From Streptomyces sp. AP-93 (GTDB taxonomy: Bacteria > Actinomycetota > Actinomycetes > Streptomycetales > Streptomycetaceae), in NCBI RefSeq assembly GCF_022808175.1, contig NZ_JALGBX010000008.1, forward strand, positions 1 to 64,000: 64,000 nucleotides of DNA, written 5' to 3'. Below the pieces are notes generated by a model that had not been told where the DNA came from, did no database searches, and worked only from the letters and a program-made list of their open reading frames with translations. Shown in pieces: positions 54,995-63,331 of this stretch. Both the position numbers and the translations under genes were made by a program. Position 1 is the stretch's first letter; each line of letters begins with the position of its first letter.

Positions 54995-55030
54995 TGACGA
55001 GTGACAGATATTGAAATCTGTCACTCGTCA
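54995..55030. promoter_or_regulatory. 15-bp perfect inverted repeat, operator of the aldo/keto reductase gene
   Basis: TGACGAGTGACAGAT (54995-55009) and ATCTGTCACTCGTCA (55016-55030) are exact inverted arms with a 6-base AT-rich spacer. It ends 15 bases before the reductase start, where a bound repressor would block transcription. The core GTGACAGAT...ATCTGTCAC has the size of TetR-type operators, and a TetR gene lies in the same operon. Confidence 0.75.
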
Positions 55031-55045
55031 TGTCACTCTCGTTCC

Positions 55046-56086
55046 ATGAAGACGAACCCGAGCACCTCAGCGCAGCCCACCGCACCGCACCGCACCCTCG
55101 GCACCACGGGACCGACGGCCTTCCCCCTGGGGCTCGGCTGCATGGGGATGTCGGCCCTCTACGGCGAGGCCGACCGTGCGGAGTCCCTCGCCACGATCCA
55201 CGCCGCCCTCGACGCCGGGGTGACCCTCCTCGACACCGGCGACTTCTACGGCATGGGGCACAACGAGCTCCTCATCAACGAAGCCCTGCGCACCGCCCCC
55301 GCCGCGGGCCGCGAGAAGGCGCTGACCAGCGTGAAGTTCGGCGCCCTGCGCACGGTCGAGGGCGGCTTCACCGGGTATGACGGGCGGCCGGAGGCCGTCA
55401 AGAACTTCCTGGCCTATTCGCTCCAGCGGCTCGGCCGGGACCACATCGACATCTATCGCATCGCCCGCGTGGACCCCGACGTGCCGATCGAGGAGACCGT
55501 CGGCGCCATCGCCGAGGCCGTCACCGCCGGGCACGTCCGGCACATCGGGCTCTCCGAGGTCGGCGCGGACACCCTGCGCCGGGCCGCCGCCGTGGCTCCC
55601 ATCGCCGACCTCCAGATCGAGTACTCACTGATCTCGCGCGGAATCGAGGAGGAGATACTGCCGACCGCCCGCGAGCTCGGCATCGGCGTCACGGCGTACG
55701 GTGTGCTGTCCCGCGGCCTGATCAGCGGCCACTTCACCCGCGACCGGGCACTGGCTCCGGGCGACTTCCGCGGGATGAGCCCGCGCTTCCAGGGCGGCAA
55801 CCTCGACCGGAACCTCGACCTGGTCGACGCCCTGCGCAAGGTCGCCGACGGGAAGGGCGTCACCGTCGCCCAGACGGCCATCGCCTGGGTGCTCTCGCGG
55901 GGCGAGGACATCGTGCCGCTGGTCGGCGCCCGCCGCCGCGACCGGCTCGACGAGGCACTGGGCGCTCTTCAGGTCGACCTCACCCCCGCCGACCTCGCGG
56001 CCATCGAGGGCGCGGTTCCGGCCGGTGCTGCCGCCGGCGACCGGTACCCGGCAGCCCAGATGGCCCACCTGGACAGCGAGCACTGA
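55046..56086 (+). CDS. Aldo/keto reductase
   Basis: The 346-residue NADPH-dependent TIM-barrel oxidoreductase has the Asp and Tyr of the catalytic tetrad in LLDTGDFYGMGHNE and the Lys in LTSVKFGALR. The usual His is replaced: the position reads IYRIARVDP, with Ala, as in a subgroup of bacterial AKRs. GLSEVGADTLRRA and WVLSRGEDIVPLVGARR are the cofactor-binding segments. The ATG at 55046 lies behind a long inverted-repeat operator and is followed after 21 bases by a TetR gene, probably cotranscribed. Confidence 0.9.
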   Translation: MKTNPSTSAQPTAPHRTLGTTGPTAFPLGLGCMGMSALYGEADRAESLATIHAALDAGVTLLDTGDFYGMGHNELLINEALRTAPAAGREKALTSVKFGALRTVEGGFTGYDGRPEAVKNFLAYSLQRLGRDHIDIYRIARVDPDVPIEETVGAIAEAVTAGHVRHIGLSEVGADTLRRAAAVAPIADLQIEYSLISRGIEEEILPTARELGIGVTAYGVLSRGLISGHFTRDRALAPGDFRGMSPRFQGGNLDRNLDLVDALRKVADGKGVTVAQTAIAWVLSRGEDIVPLVGARRRDRLDEALGALQVDLTPADLAAIEGAVPAGAAAGDRYPAAQMAHLDSEH

Positions 56087-56107
56087 TCCGGCTGTACGGT
56101 CGTACTC

Positions 56108-56701
56108 ATGCCACCCGCAGCCGCCGAGCCCCTCACCCCCGAGCGCATCCTCGAAACCACCGAGGAGGTGCTGCGCCGCTTCGGCCCGACCAAGGCGACC
56201 GTGGTGGACGTGGCGCGCGCCCTGGGCGTCAGCCACGGCAGCGTCTACCGGCACTTCCCGTCCAAGGCCGCGCTGCGCGAGGCCGTCACGGACCGCTGGC
56301 TCGCCAAGAGCGTGGTCATGCTGGAGGAGATCGCCTCGGCGCCGGCCGAGCCGGCCCCCTCCAAGCTGGAGTCGTGGCTGGAGGCGCTGTTCGAGGCCAA
56401 GCGCCACAAGGCGGGTGACGACCCGGAGCTCTTCGCGACGTACATCGTGCTGCTCGGCGAGAACAGCGGAGTGGTGGAGCACCACCTGACCGAGCTGATC
56501 GAGCAGCTGTCCCGGATCATCGGCGAGGGGGTCGCGGAGGGATCGCTGAGCGCGCCCGACGTACCGGCCGCCGCCCGCGCGGTGTTCGACGCCACCGGCC
56601 GCTTCCACGATCCGCAGTACGCGGCGGACTGGCTGGGGCCGACCATCACCGCCGAGTTCGAGGCGGTCACCGCCCTGGTCATCCGGGGCCTGCGCGCCTG
56701 A
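56108..56701 (+). CDS. TetR-family transcriptional regulator
   Basis: The 197-residue repressor has an N-terminal helix-turn-helix ATVVDVARALGVSHGSVYRHFPSKAALREAV (about 29-60) and an all-helical ligand domain. It lies 21 bases after the aldo/keto reductase gene and is probably an autorepressor acting at the inverted repeat upstream of that gene. The ligand is unknown but may be the reductase substrate. Confidence 0.9.
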   Translation: MPPAAAEPLTPERILETTEEVLRRFGPTKATVVDVARALGVSHGSVYRHFPSKAALREAVTDRWLAKSVVMLEEIASAPAEPAPSKLESWLEALFEAKRHKAGDDPELFATYIVLLGENSGVVEHHLTELIEQLSRIIGEGVAEGSLSAPDVPAAARAVFDATGRFHDPQYAADWLGPTITAEFEAVTALVIRGLRA

Positions 56702-56711
56702 CGGCGGGAAC

Positions 56712-56752
56712 CGACAGTGGCCCGGCGCGCGATGCGCACCGGGCCACTGTCG
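56712..56752. terminator. Bidirectional 14-bp hairpin between tetR and glyS
   Basis: CGACAGTGGCCCGG (56712-56725) pairs perfectly with CCGGGCCACTGTCG (56739-56752). It lies between the two converging stops and can end both transcripts. Confidence 0.8.
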
Positions 56753-56768
56753 CTGACGCGGCGGGAAG

Positions 56769-58151
56769 CTAGCAGCCGAGCAGACGGCTGCCGAGGTAGC
56801 TCTGGATCTGGTCCAGGGAGACGCGCTCCTGCTTCATGGTGTCGCGCTCGCGCACGGTCACCGCGTTGTCGTCGAGGGTGTCGAAGTCGACGGTGACGCA
56901 GAAGGGCGTACCGATCTCGTCCTGGCGGCGGTAGCGGCGGCCGATGGCGCCCGCGTCGTCGAACTCGATGTTCCAGTGCTTGCGCAGGTCGGCGGCGAGG
57001 CCCTTGGCCTTCGGCGAGAGCTGTGCGTTGCGGGACAGCGGCAGGACGGCGACCTTGACCGGGGCCAGGCGCGGGTCGAGGCGCATCACGGTGCGCTTCT
57101 CCATGACGCCCTTGGCGTTGGGGGCCTCGTCCTCGTTGTACGCGTCGAGCATGAAGGCGAGCATGGCGCGGTTGACGCCGGCCGCCGGCTCGATGACGTA
57201 CGGGGTGTAGCGCTCCTTGGTCTCCTGGTCGAAGTACACGAGCTCCTGGCCGGAGGCGGCGGAGTGGGCCTTGAGGTCGAAGTCGGTGCGGTTGGCCACG
57301 CCTTCGAGCTCGGAGAACTCATTGCCACCGAAGTTGAAGCGGTACTCGATGTCGGCGGTGCGCTTCGAGTAGTGGGACAGCTTCTCCTTCGGGTGGTCGT
57401 ACCAGCGGATGTTCTCCTCGCGGATACCGAGGTCGCGGTACCAGTTCCACCGCTCCTGCATCCAGAACTCCTGCCACTGCTCGTCCTCGCCCGGCTTGAC
57501 GAAGAACTCCATCTCCATCTGCTCGAACTCGCGGGTGCGGAAGATGAAGTTGCCGGGGGTGATCTCGTTGCGGAAGGACTTGCCCATCTGCGCAATGCCG
57601 AAGGGGGGCTTCTTGCGCGAGGTGGTCATCACGTGGGCGAAGTTGGTGAAGATGCCCTGGGCGGTCTCGGGGCGCAGGTAGGCCTTGGAGCCGGTGTCCT
57701 GGGTCGGGCCGAGGTGGGTCTCCAGCATGCCGGAGAACTGCTTGGGCTCGGTGAACTGGCCCTTCACGCCGCAGTTGGGGCAGTTGATGTCCGCGAGACC
57801 GTTGGCGGGCACGCGGCCGTGCTTGGCCTCGTACGCCTCTTCCAGGTGGTCGGCGCGGTGGCGCTTGTGACAGGAGGTGCACTCGGTCAGCGGGTCCGAG
57901 AAGGTGCCGACGTGGCCGGAGGCCACCCAGACCTCGGGAGCCAGAATCACGGACGAGTCGAGGCCGACGATGTCCTCACGCCCGGTGACCATCGCCTTCC
58001 ACCACTGGCGCTTGATGTTCTCCTTGAGCTCGACACCGAGCGGGCCGTAATCCCAGGCAGCCCGGGAGCCGCCGTAGATGTCACTGCACGGGAAAACGAA
58101 GCCACGGCGCTTGCTCAGGCTGACGATGGTTTCGATCTTGTCGGCGGCCAC
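56769..58151 (-). CDS. glyS: Glycyl-tRNA synthetase (single-chain, class II)
   Basis: The 460-residue enzyme is of the dimeric archaeal/actinobacterial type. It begins [25 protein letters not shown], has zinc-ligand cysteines (CTSCHKRH and CPNCG), the class II motif 2 region with [23 protein letters not shown], motif 3 [13 protein letters not shown], and a C-terminal anticodon-binding domain (VKVAVLPL...[20 protein letters not shown]). GTG 58151 has AAGAGAG upstream. It is divergent from znuA. Confidence 0.95.
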   Translation of the reverse strand: MAADKIETIVSLSKRRGFVFPCSDIYGGSRAAWDYGPLGVELKENIKRQWWKAMVTGREDIVGLDSSVILAPEVWVASGHVGTFSDPLTECTSCHKRHRADHLEEAYEAKHGRVPANGLADINCPNCGVKGQFTEPKQFSGMLETHLGPTQDTGSKAYLRPETAQGIFTNFAHVMTTSRKKPPFGIAQMGKSFRNEITPGNFIFRTREFEQMEMEFFVKPGEDEQWQEFWMQERWNWYRDLGIREENIRWYDHPKEKLSHYSKRTADIEYRFNFGGNEFSELEGVANRTDFDLKAHSAASGQELVYFDQETKERYTPYVIEPAAGVNRAMLAFMLDAYNEDEAPNAKGVMEKRTVMRLDPRLAPVKVAVLPLSRNAQLSPKAKGLAADLRKHWNIEFDDAGAIGRRYRRQDEIGTPFCVTVDFDTLDDNAVTVRERDTMKQERVSLDQIQSYLGSRLLGC

Positions 58152-58272
58152 GGTGCTCTCTTCATTTACGAGGACGAACGGCGAAGCCTCAAGGTTACCG
58201 GCGCCCGCACCCCCCCTTTCAAATCGGGACCACCGTCCACGGGCCCTTCCGGACCCCTCCCACCAGGGTTTT

Positions 58273-58309
58273 TGACAATCGTTTCCATCTTTGATGAAAA
58301 TGGATGTCA
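58273..58309 (+). promoter_or_regulatory. Two Zur boxes upstream of znuA
   Basis: Box 1 is 58273-58287 (TGACAATCGTTTCCA, which on the other strand reads TGGAAACGATTGTCA). Box 2 is 58295-58309 (TGAAAATGGATGTCA). Each matches the streptomycete Zur core TGAAAATGATTTTCA at 12 of 15 positions, and their centres are 22 bases, two helical turns, apart. They overlap the start region of znuA, as expected for zinc-dependent repression. Confidence 0.75.
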
Positions 58310-59325
58310 TGAACGTACGACGACGCCTCATACCGACCGCCGCCCTCGCCGCGACCGTCGCCCTCGCCGCCACGGCCCTCACCGCCTGCTCGGGGACGGC
58401 CGGAGCAGCCGGGGCCGAGGACGGCAAGCTCGACGTGATGGCGTCGTTCTATCCGATGCAGTTCCTCGCCGAGCAGATCGGCAAGGACCACGTGAAGGTC
58501 TACACCCTCACCAAGCCCGGGGTCGAGCCGCACGACCTGGAGATCACCCCGAAGCAGACCGCGCAGCTCGGCGAGGCCGATGTCGTCCTCTACCTCAAGA
58601 CGCTGCAGCCCGCCGTCGACAAGGCCGTCGCCCAGTCCGGCGTGAAGAACATCGTCGACGCCGCCACCCTCACCAAGCTGGAGGTGCACGGCACCTCGGG
58701 CCACGACGAGCACGGCGGCGAACCGGGTCACGGCGAAGAGGGCCACGAGCACACCGACGGCGACGAGCACGCCAAGGACGACGGCCACAACCACGGCGAG
58801 TCCGGCGAGGACCCGCACGTCTGGCTCGACCCGGTGAAGTACGCGGAGATCGCCAAGGGCGTCGGCGCGGCCCTGGAGAAGTCCGACCCCGACCACGCGG
58901 CGGACTACCAGAAGAACACCGACGACCTCGTCGCCAAGCTGGGCGCGCTCGACACCGAGTTCAAGGACGGCCTGAAGAACACGGCCTCCAAGACCTTCAT
59001 CACCACGCACTCCGCCTTCGGCTACCTCGCCGAGCGCTACGGCCTCGACCAGGAGGGCATCTCCGGCGTCGACCCCGAGTCCGAGCCGAGCCCGGCCCGG
59101 ATGAAGGAGCTGCAGACCCTCTCGAAGCAGGACAATGTCACGACGGTGTTCTTCGAGACCCTGGCCAGCGACAAGACGGCCAAGACCCTCGCGGCGGACA
59201 CCGGCCTGAAGACCGACGTCCTGGACCCCCTGGAGGGAATCACGGACAAGTCCCAGGGCGCTGACTACTTCGAGGTCATGCGGGCCAACCTGAAGAACCT
59301 CCAGAAGGCACTCGGCACCAAGTAA
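58309..59325 (+). CDS. znuA: Zinc ABC transporter substrate-binding lipoprotein
   Basis: The 338-residue cluster A-I binding protein captures zinc outside the membrane. It has a lipoprotein signal with lipobox LTAC (Cys about 27), metal-binding His in [18 protein letters not shown] and [10 protein letters not shown], and an Asp/Glu at the end region. Between about 127 and 165 lies a flexible loop with many His/Asp/Glu residues, characteristic of zinc-specific ZnuA. Upstream in-frame ATGs at 58294 and 58300 fall in the Zur box; 58309 gives the best signal peptide. Confidence 0.93.
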   Translation: MNVRRRLIPTAALAATVALAATALTACSGTAGAAGAEDGKLDVMASFYPMQFLAEQIGKDHVKVYTLTKPGVEPHDLEITPKQTAQLGEADVVLYLKTLQPAVDKAVAQSGVKNIVDAATLTKLEVHGTSGHDEHGGEPGHGEEGHEHTDGDEHAKDDGHNHGESGEDPHVWLDPVKYAEIAKGVGAALEKSDPDHAADYQKNTDDLVAKLGALDTEFKDGLKNTASKTFITTHSAFGYLAERYGLDQEGISGVDPESEPSPARMKELQTLSKQDNVTTVFFETLASDKTAKTLAADTGLKTDVLDPLEGITDKSQGADYFEVMRANLKNLQKALGTK

Positions 59326-59360
59326 TGGCAACAGCAGTAGCAGCAACGGAGGCGCGAGCC

Positions 59361-60152
59361 ATGGAGTCCAAGCCCGCCCAGGCCCTGGACCAGCCCGTCA
59401 TATCCCTGCGCGGGGCCACGGCCTCGCTCGGCTCGCGCCCCGTGCTGCGCGGCATCGACCTCACCGTCCGCAGCGGTGAGGTCGTCGCCCTGCTCGGCGC
59501 CAACGGCTCCGGCAAGTCCACGGCCGTCCGCGCCGTGGTCGGCCAGGTTCCGCTGAGCGACGGCGAGCTCTCCCTCTTCGGCACCGAGTTCAAGCGCTTC
59601 CGCGACTGGTCGCGCATCGGGTACGTGCCCCAGCGCACCACCGCCGCCAGCGGGGTCCCCGCCACCGTCCGCGAGGTCGTTTCCGCCGGCCGGCTCGCCC
59701 ACACCCGTTTCGGGTTCCTGCGCAAGGCCGACAAGGCCGCCGTGGAGCGCGCGCTGGACCTGGTCGACATGGGCTCCCGCGCCGACGCCTCCGTGAACGC
59801 CCTCTCCGGCGGCCAGCACCAGCGGGTGCTCATCGCCCGCGCGCTCGCCGGCGAACCCGAGCTGCTGATCATGGACGAGCCGATGGCCGGCGTGGACCTG
59901 GCCAACCAGGAGGTCCTGGCGAACGCCCTGCGCAGCCAGGTCGCCGCCGGGACCACCGTGCTGCTGGTCCTGCACGAGCTGGGCCCGCTGGAGCCGCTCA
60001 TCGACCGCGCCGTCGTCCTGCGCGACGGCTGCGTCACGCACGACGGCCCGCCCCCGGAGGCCCTGGGACAGCACGCGCTGCCGGGCCACGACCACGTACA
60101 CCCCCACTCCGCGCACGACGCCGAGCCCCTCCGGACGGGACTGCTGAGCTGA
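59361..60152 (+). CDS. znuC: Zinc ABC transporter ATP-binding protein
   Basis: The 263-residue ATPase powers zinc uptake. Walker A is LLGANGSGKST, signature NALSGGQHQR, Walker B ELLIMDEPMAGVD, switch His in LLVLHELG. It ends in a His-rich tail (GHDHVHPHSAHD) that may sense or buffer zinc. ATG 59361 has GGAGG 8 bases upstream; an in-frame ATG at 59325, overlapping the znuA stop, lacks a ribosome site but is possible. Stop overlaps znuB. Confidence 0.92.
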   Translation: MESKPAQALDQPVISLRGATASLGSRPVLRGIDLTVRSGEVVALLGANGSGKSTAVRAVVGQVPLSDGELSLFGTEFKRFRDWSRIGYVPQRTTAASGVPATVREVVSAGRLAHTRFGFLRKADKAAVERALDLVDMGSRADASVNALSGGQHQRVLIARALAGEPELLIMDEPMAGVDLANQEVLANALRSQVAAGTTVLLVLHELGPLEPLIDRAVVLRDGCVTHDGPPPEALGQHALPGHDHVHPHSAHDAEPLRTGLLS

Positions 60153-61018
60153 TGGACATCCTCGACTACGCCTTCATGCAGCGGGCCCTCATCGCCGCCG
60201 CCCTCGTCGGCATCACGGCCCCCGCGATCGGCACGTACCTCGTGCAGCGGCGCCAGGCCGTCATGGGCGACGGCATCGGACACGTGGCCATGACCGGTGT
60301 CGCGCTCGGCTTCCTGCTCAACACGAGCCCGGTGTGGATGGCCACCCTCGTCGCGGTCATCGGCGCGGTGGGCATGGAGCTGATCCGCTCCCGCGGCAAG
60401 ACCAGCGGGGACATCGCGCTGGCCATGCTCTTCTACGGTGGCCTGGCCGGCGGCGTCATGATCATCAACCTGGCTCCGGGCGGCTCGACGGCCAACCTGA
60501 CCAGCTACCTCTTCGGCTCCATCACCACGGTCTCGGCCGAGGACATCACCGCGGTCGTGATCCTCGCCCTGTTCGTCGTCGCCGTCACCCTGGGCCTGCG
60601 CCGCCAGCTGTTCGCGGTCTGCCAGGACGAGGAGTTCGCCGGGGTCACCGGCCTGCCGGTGCGCTTCCTGAACCTGCTGATGGCCGTCACCGCAGCCGTC
60701 ACCGTCACCGTCGCGATGCGCATCGTCGGTCTGCTGCTGGTCAGCGCCATGATGGTGATCCCGGTCGCGGCCGCCCAGCGCGTGACCCGCGGGTTCACCG
60801 CCACCCTGACGGTGGCCATGGTGATCGGCGTGCTGGTCTCACTGTCCGGCACGGCCGCCACGTACTACATCGACGCACCGTCCGGCGGCACGATCGTGCT
60901 GCTCGCCATCGCCGTCTTCATGGTGATGACGGCGGTGTCCACCCCCCTGGCCCGGCGCCGGGCCAGGGCGGCCCGCGCCGCCGAAGAAGTCTGTACGCGG
61001 GACGACGTAACAGTGTGA
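60152..61018 (+). CDS. znuB: Zinc ABC transporter permease
   Basis: The 288-residue ABC-3 family permease has about eight membrane spans. It contains GIGHVAMTGVALGF and RGKTSGDIALAMLFYGGLAGG, and the coupling loop region around VGLLLVSAMMVIPVAAAQ. ATG 60152 shares one base with the znuC stop (TGATG). With ZnuA and ZnuC it forms the complete importer. The C-terminus RRRARAARAAEEV is basic and cytoplasmic. Confidence 0.93.
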   Translation: MDILDYAFMQRALIAAALVGITAPAIGTYLVQRRQAVMGDGIGHVAMTGVALGFLLNTSPVWMATLVAVIGAVGMELIRSRGKTSGDIALAMLFYGGLAGGVMIINLAPGGSTANLTSYLFGSITTVSAEDITAVVILALFVVAVTLGLRRQLFAVCQDEEFAGVTGLPVRFLNLLMAVTAAVTVTVAMRIVGLLLVSAMMVIPVAAAQRVTRGFTATLTVAMVIGVLVSLSGTAATYYIDAPSGGTIVLLAIAVFMVMTAVSTPLARRRARAARAAEEVCTRDDVTV

Positions 61019-61077
61019 AGACCTCGGGCACTCGGCCGCCTGGCACAATGGCCCGAGGCCGAGACGAGGAGGAACCG

Positions 61078-61509
61078 GTGGCGACTGCGCCTGGCGAGAT
61101 GAATACCGCGCCAGTACGAGGACGATCCACCCGACAGCGGGCCGCCGTAGCGGCGGCGCTGGACGAGGTGGACGAGTTCCGCAGTGCCCAGGAACTCCAC
61201 GACATGCTCAAGCACCGCGGTGATTCCGTGGGCCTGACCACCGTCTACCGGACCCTGCAGTCCCTCGCGGACGCCGGCGAGGTGGACGTGCTGCGGACCA
61301 GCGACGGCGAGTCCGTCTACCGGCGCTGCTCCACCGGGGAGCACCACCACCACCTGGTCTGCCGCAAGTGCGGCAAGGCCGTCGAGGTGGAGGGCCCTGC
61401 CGTGGAGAAGTGGGCGGAGGCGATCGCGGCGGAGCACGGCTTCGTGAACGTCGCCCACACGGTGGAGATCTTCGGCACCTGCTCGGACTGCGCGGCGGCC
61501 GCCGCCTAG
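61078..61509 (+). CDS. zur: Zinc uptake regulator (Fur family)
   Basis: The 143-residue metalloregulator represses znuACB when zinc is plentiful. The winged helix is about 15-80 (FRSAQELHDMLKHRGDSVGLTTVYRTLQSLADAGEVDVLR). The regulatory metal residues are in EHHHHLVCRKCGKAVEVEG and FGTCSDC, where the two CxxC pairs bind structural zinc. GTG 61078 has GAGGAGG 6 bases upstream. It follows znuB by 59 bases and may have its own promoter as well. Confidence 0.93.
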   Translation: MATAPGEMNTAPVRGRSTRQRAAVAAALDEVDEFRSAQELHDMLKHRGDSVGLTTVYRTLQSLADAGEVDVLRTSDGESVYRRCSTGEHHHHLVCRKCGKAVEVEGPAVEKWAEAIAAEHGFVNVAHTVEIFGTCSDCAAAAA

Positions 61510-61586
61510 AGCCGCTTCAGGTTCCGGTCGAGGATCACGCGCAGCCGGTCGATGTCGGCGGCCACGGCGTGGAGCCGGCGCGCCAT
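61506..61586 (-). CDS. Possible 26-residue small protein
   Basis: An ORF of 27 codons reads MARRLHAVAADIDRLRVILDRNLKRL and would form one amphipathic basic helix. Third positions are GC-rich. Its stop overlaps the zur stop on the opposite strand. There is no strong ribosome site (only GACGGCG). It could be a genuine small protein, a remnant of a longer gene, or chance. Confidence 0.3.
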   Translation of the reverse strand: MARRLHAVAADIDRLRVILDRNLKRL

Positions 61587-61648
61587 GGCACGCCGTCCTC
61601 ACACACCGCCCCCCGCTCGTGTTCATGGCCACGGAGCGTAGATCACGC

Positions 61649-62473
61649 TCAGGCCGAGGTACCCGGCTCCCCCTGGTTCGGGACCGCGCCGCCGAAGCGG
61701 CGGTCGCGCTGGGCGTACTCGTAGCAGGCCTGCCAGAGGTTGCGGCGGTCGAAGTCGGGCCACAGGACGTCCTGGAACACCATCTCGGCGTACGCGCTCT
61801 GCCAGAGCAGGTAGTTGGACGTGCGCTGCTCGCCGCTCGGGCGCAGGAAGAGGTCCACGTCCGGCATGTCCGGGTAGTAGATGTACTTCGCGAAGGTCTT
61901 CTCGTTGACCTTCGACGGGTCCAGCTTCCCCGCCGCCACATCGCGCGCGATGGCCTGCGCCGCGTCCGCGATCTCGGCGCGGCCGCCGTAGTTGACGCAG
62001 AAGTAGAGGGTCATCGCGTCGTTGTCGACGGTCTGCTCCTGTGCGACCTGGAGCTCCTGGACGACCGACTTCCACATCTTCGGCATGCGGCCGACCCAGC
62101 GGATGCGGATGCCCAGCTCGTTCATCTCGTCGCGGCGGCGCCGGATGACGTCGCGGTTGAAGTTCATGAGGAAGCGCACCTCGTCGGGCGAGCGCTTCCA
62201 GTTCTCCGTCGAGAAGGCGTACAGGGAGAGGTTCTTGACGCCCATCTCCAGGCAGCCCTTGAGCACGTCGAGCACGACGCCCTCGCCCACCTTGTGGCCT
62301 TCGGTGCGCGGCAGTCCGCGCTCCTTGGCCCAGCGGCCGTTGCCGTCCATGACGATCGCGACGTGGTTCGGGACCAACTCGCCGGGGATCTTCGGCGGCC
62401 GCTCACCGGAGGGGTGCGGCTCGGGAACCTTGTACTCGCGGCGAGAGCGTCCCAGAATCCCGCGTCGTGCCAT
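61649..62473 (-). CDS. uppS: Isoprenyl (undecaprenyl) diphosphate synthase
   Basis: The 274-residue cis-prenyltransferase makes the lipid carrier for peptidoglycan and wall polymers. It has [19 protein letters not shown] with catalytic Asp, [23 protein letters not shown], and the C-terminal [28 protein letters not shown] 35-residue N-terminal extension is typical of the actinobacterial enzymes. It lies 11 bases after recO on the same strand, so the two are probably cotranscribed. Confidence 0.94.
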   Translation of the reverse strand: MARRGILGRSRREYKVPEPHPSGERPPKIPGELVPNHVAIVMDGNGRWAKERGLPRTEGHKVGEGVVLDVLKGCLEMGVKNLSLYAFSTENWKRSPDEVRFLMNFNRDVIRRRRDEMNELGIRIRWVGRMPKMWKSVVQELQVAQEQTVDNDAMTLYFCVNYGGRAEIADAAQAIARDVAAGKLDPSKVNEKTFAKYIYYPDMPDVDLFLRPSGEQRTSNYLLWQSAYAEMVFQDVLWPDFDRRNLWQACYEYAQRDRRFGGAVPNQGEPGTSA

Positions 62474-62484
62474 GTGCCCAGCTC

Positions 62485-63231
62485 CTATTTCTCGACGTAC
62501 CGAAGGGAGCGTAGCCCGCGCTCCAGATGCCAGTGCAAGTAGGCGGAGACCAGCCCGCTGCCCTCCCGCACGTGACGCGCCTCGCACGCGTCGGCATGTC
62601 CCCAGTCGCCCGTCAGCAGCGCGCTGAGCAGGGCGATGGCCTCCGACGAGGGTACGACGCTGCCGGGGACGCGGCAGTCGCCGCATATGACCCCGCCCGC
62701 GGCGACGGAGAAGTGCCGGTTGGGGCCGTGGATCCCGCACTTCGCGCAGTCCTCGAAGCTGGGCGCGTAGCCGTTGACGGCGAGGGAGCGCAGCAGGAAG
62801 GCGTCGAGGATGAGGTTCGGTGCGTGTTCGCCGCGCGAGAGCGTGCGCAGGGCGCCGACGAGCAGCAGGTACTGCTGTACGGCGGGCTCGCCCTCGTGGT
62901 CGGTGAACCGCTCGGCGGTCTCCAGCATCGCGGTGCCGGCGGTGTAGCGGGCGTAGTCGGTGACGATGCCGTTGCCGTACGGGGCGATGATCTCGGTCTG
63001 CGTGCAGAGCGGGAGGCTGCGGCCGACCAGTTCGCCGCTGCGGGAGAAGAACTGCACGTCGGCGTGGGAGAAAGGTTCCAGCCGGGCGCCGAACTTGGAC
63101 TTGGTGCGCCGGACGCCGCGGGCGACGGCCCGGACCCGGCCGTGGCCCCGGGTCAGGAGCGTGATGATGCGGTCCGCCTCACCCAGCTTCTGGGTGCGCA
63201 GCACGATGCCGTCGTCGCGGAACAGACTCAT
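62485..63231 (-). CDS. recO: DNA repair protein RecO
   Basis: The 248-residue protein has an N-terminal OB fold ([27 protein letters not shown]), a helical middle and a Cys4 zinc motif (CAKCGIHGP and ICGDCR, about 160-182). It loads RecA with RecR at gaps. ATG 63231 is the family start; another ATG lies at 63240. It is first in an operon with uppS. Confidence 0.94.
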   Translation of the reverse strand: MSLFRDDGIVLRTQKLGEADRIITLLTRGHGRVRAVARGVRRTKSKFGARLEPFSHADVQFFSRSGELVGRSLPLCTQTEIIAPYGNGIVTDYARYTAGTAMLETAERFTDHEGEPAVQQYLLLVGALRTLSRGEHAPNLILDAFLLRSLAVNGYAPSFEDCAKCGIHGPNRHFSVAAGGVICGDCRVPGSVVPSSEAIALLSALLTGDWGHADACEARHVREGSGLVSAYLHWHLERGLRSLRYVEK

Positions 63232-63286
63232 GGATCCCATTGTCCTGTACGTCACCGACAGGACGGACTGCCCCGAACGGCAGCGA

Positions 63287-63315
63287 CCCCCGCCGGGCAC
63301 GAGGCCCGGCGGGGG
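63287..63315 (-). terminator. 12-bp perfect hairpin after the permease gene
   Basis: CCCCCGCCGGGC (63287-63298) pairs perfectly with GCCCGGCGGGGG (63304-63315) around a 5-base loop. It lies 17 bases beyond the stop of the permease gene on the minus strand. Confidence 0.75.
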
Positions 63316-63331
63316 ACACCCCTTGGGAGGA

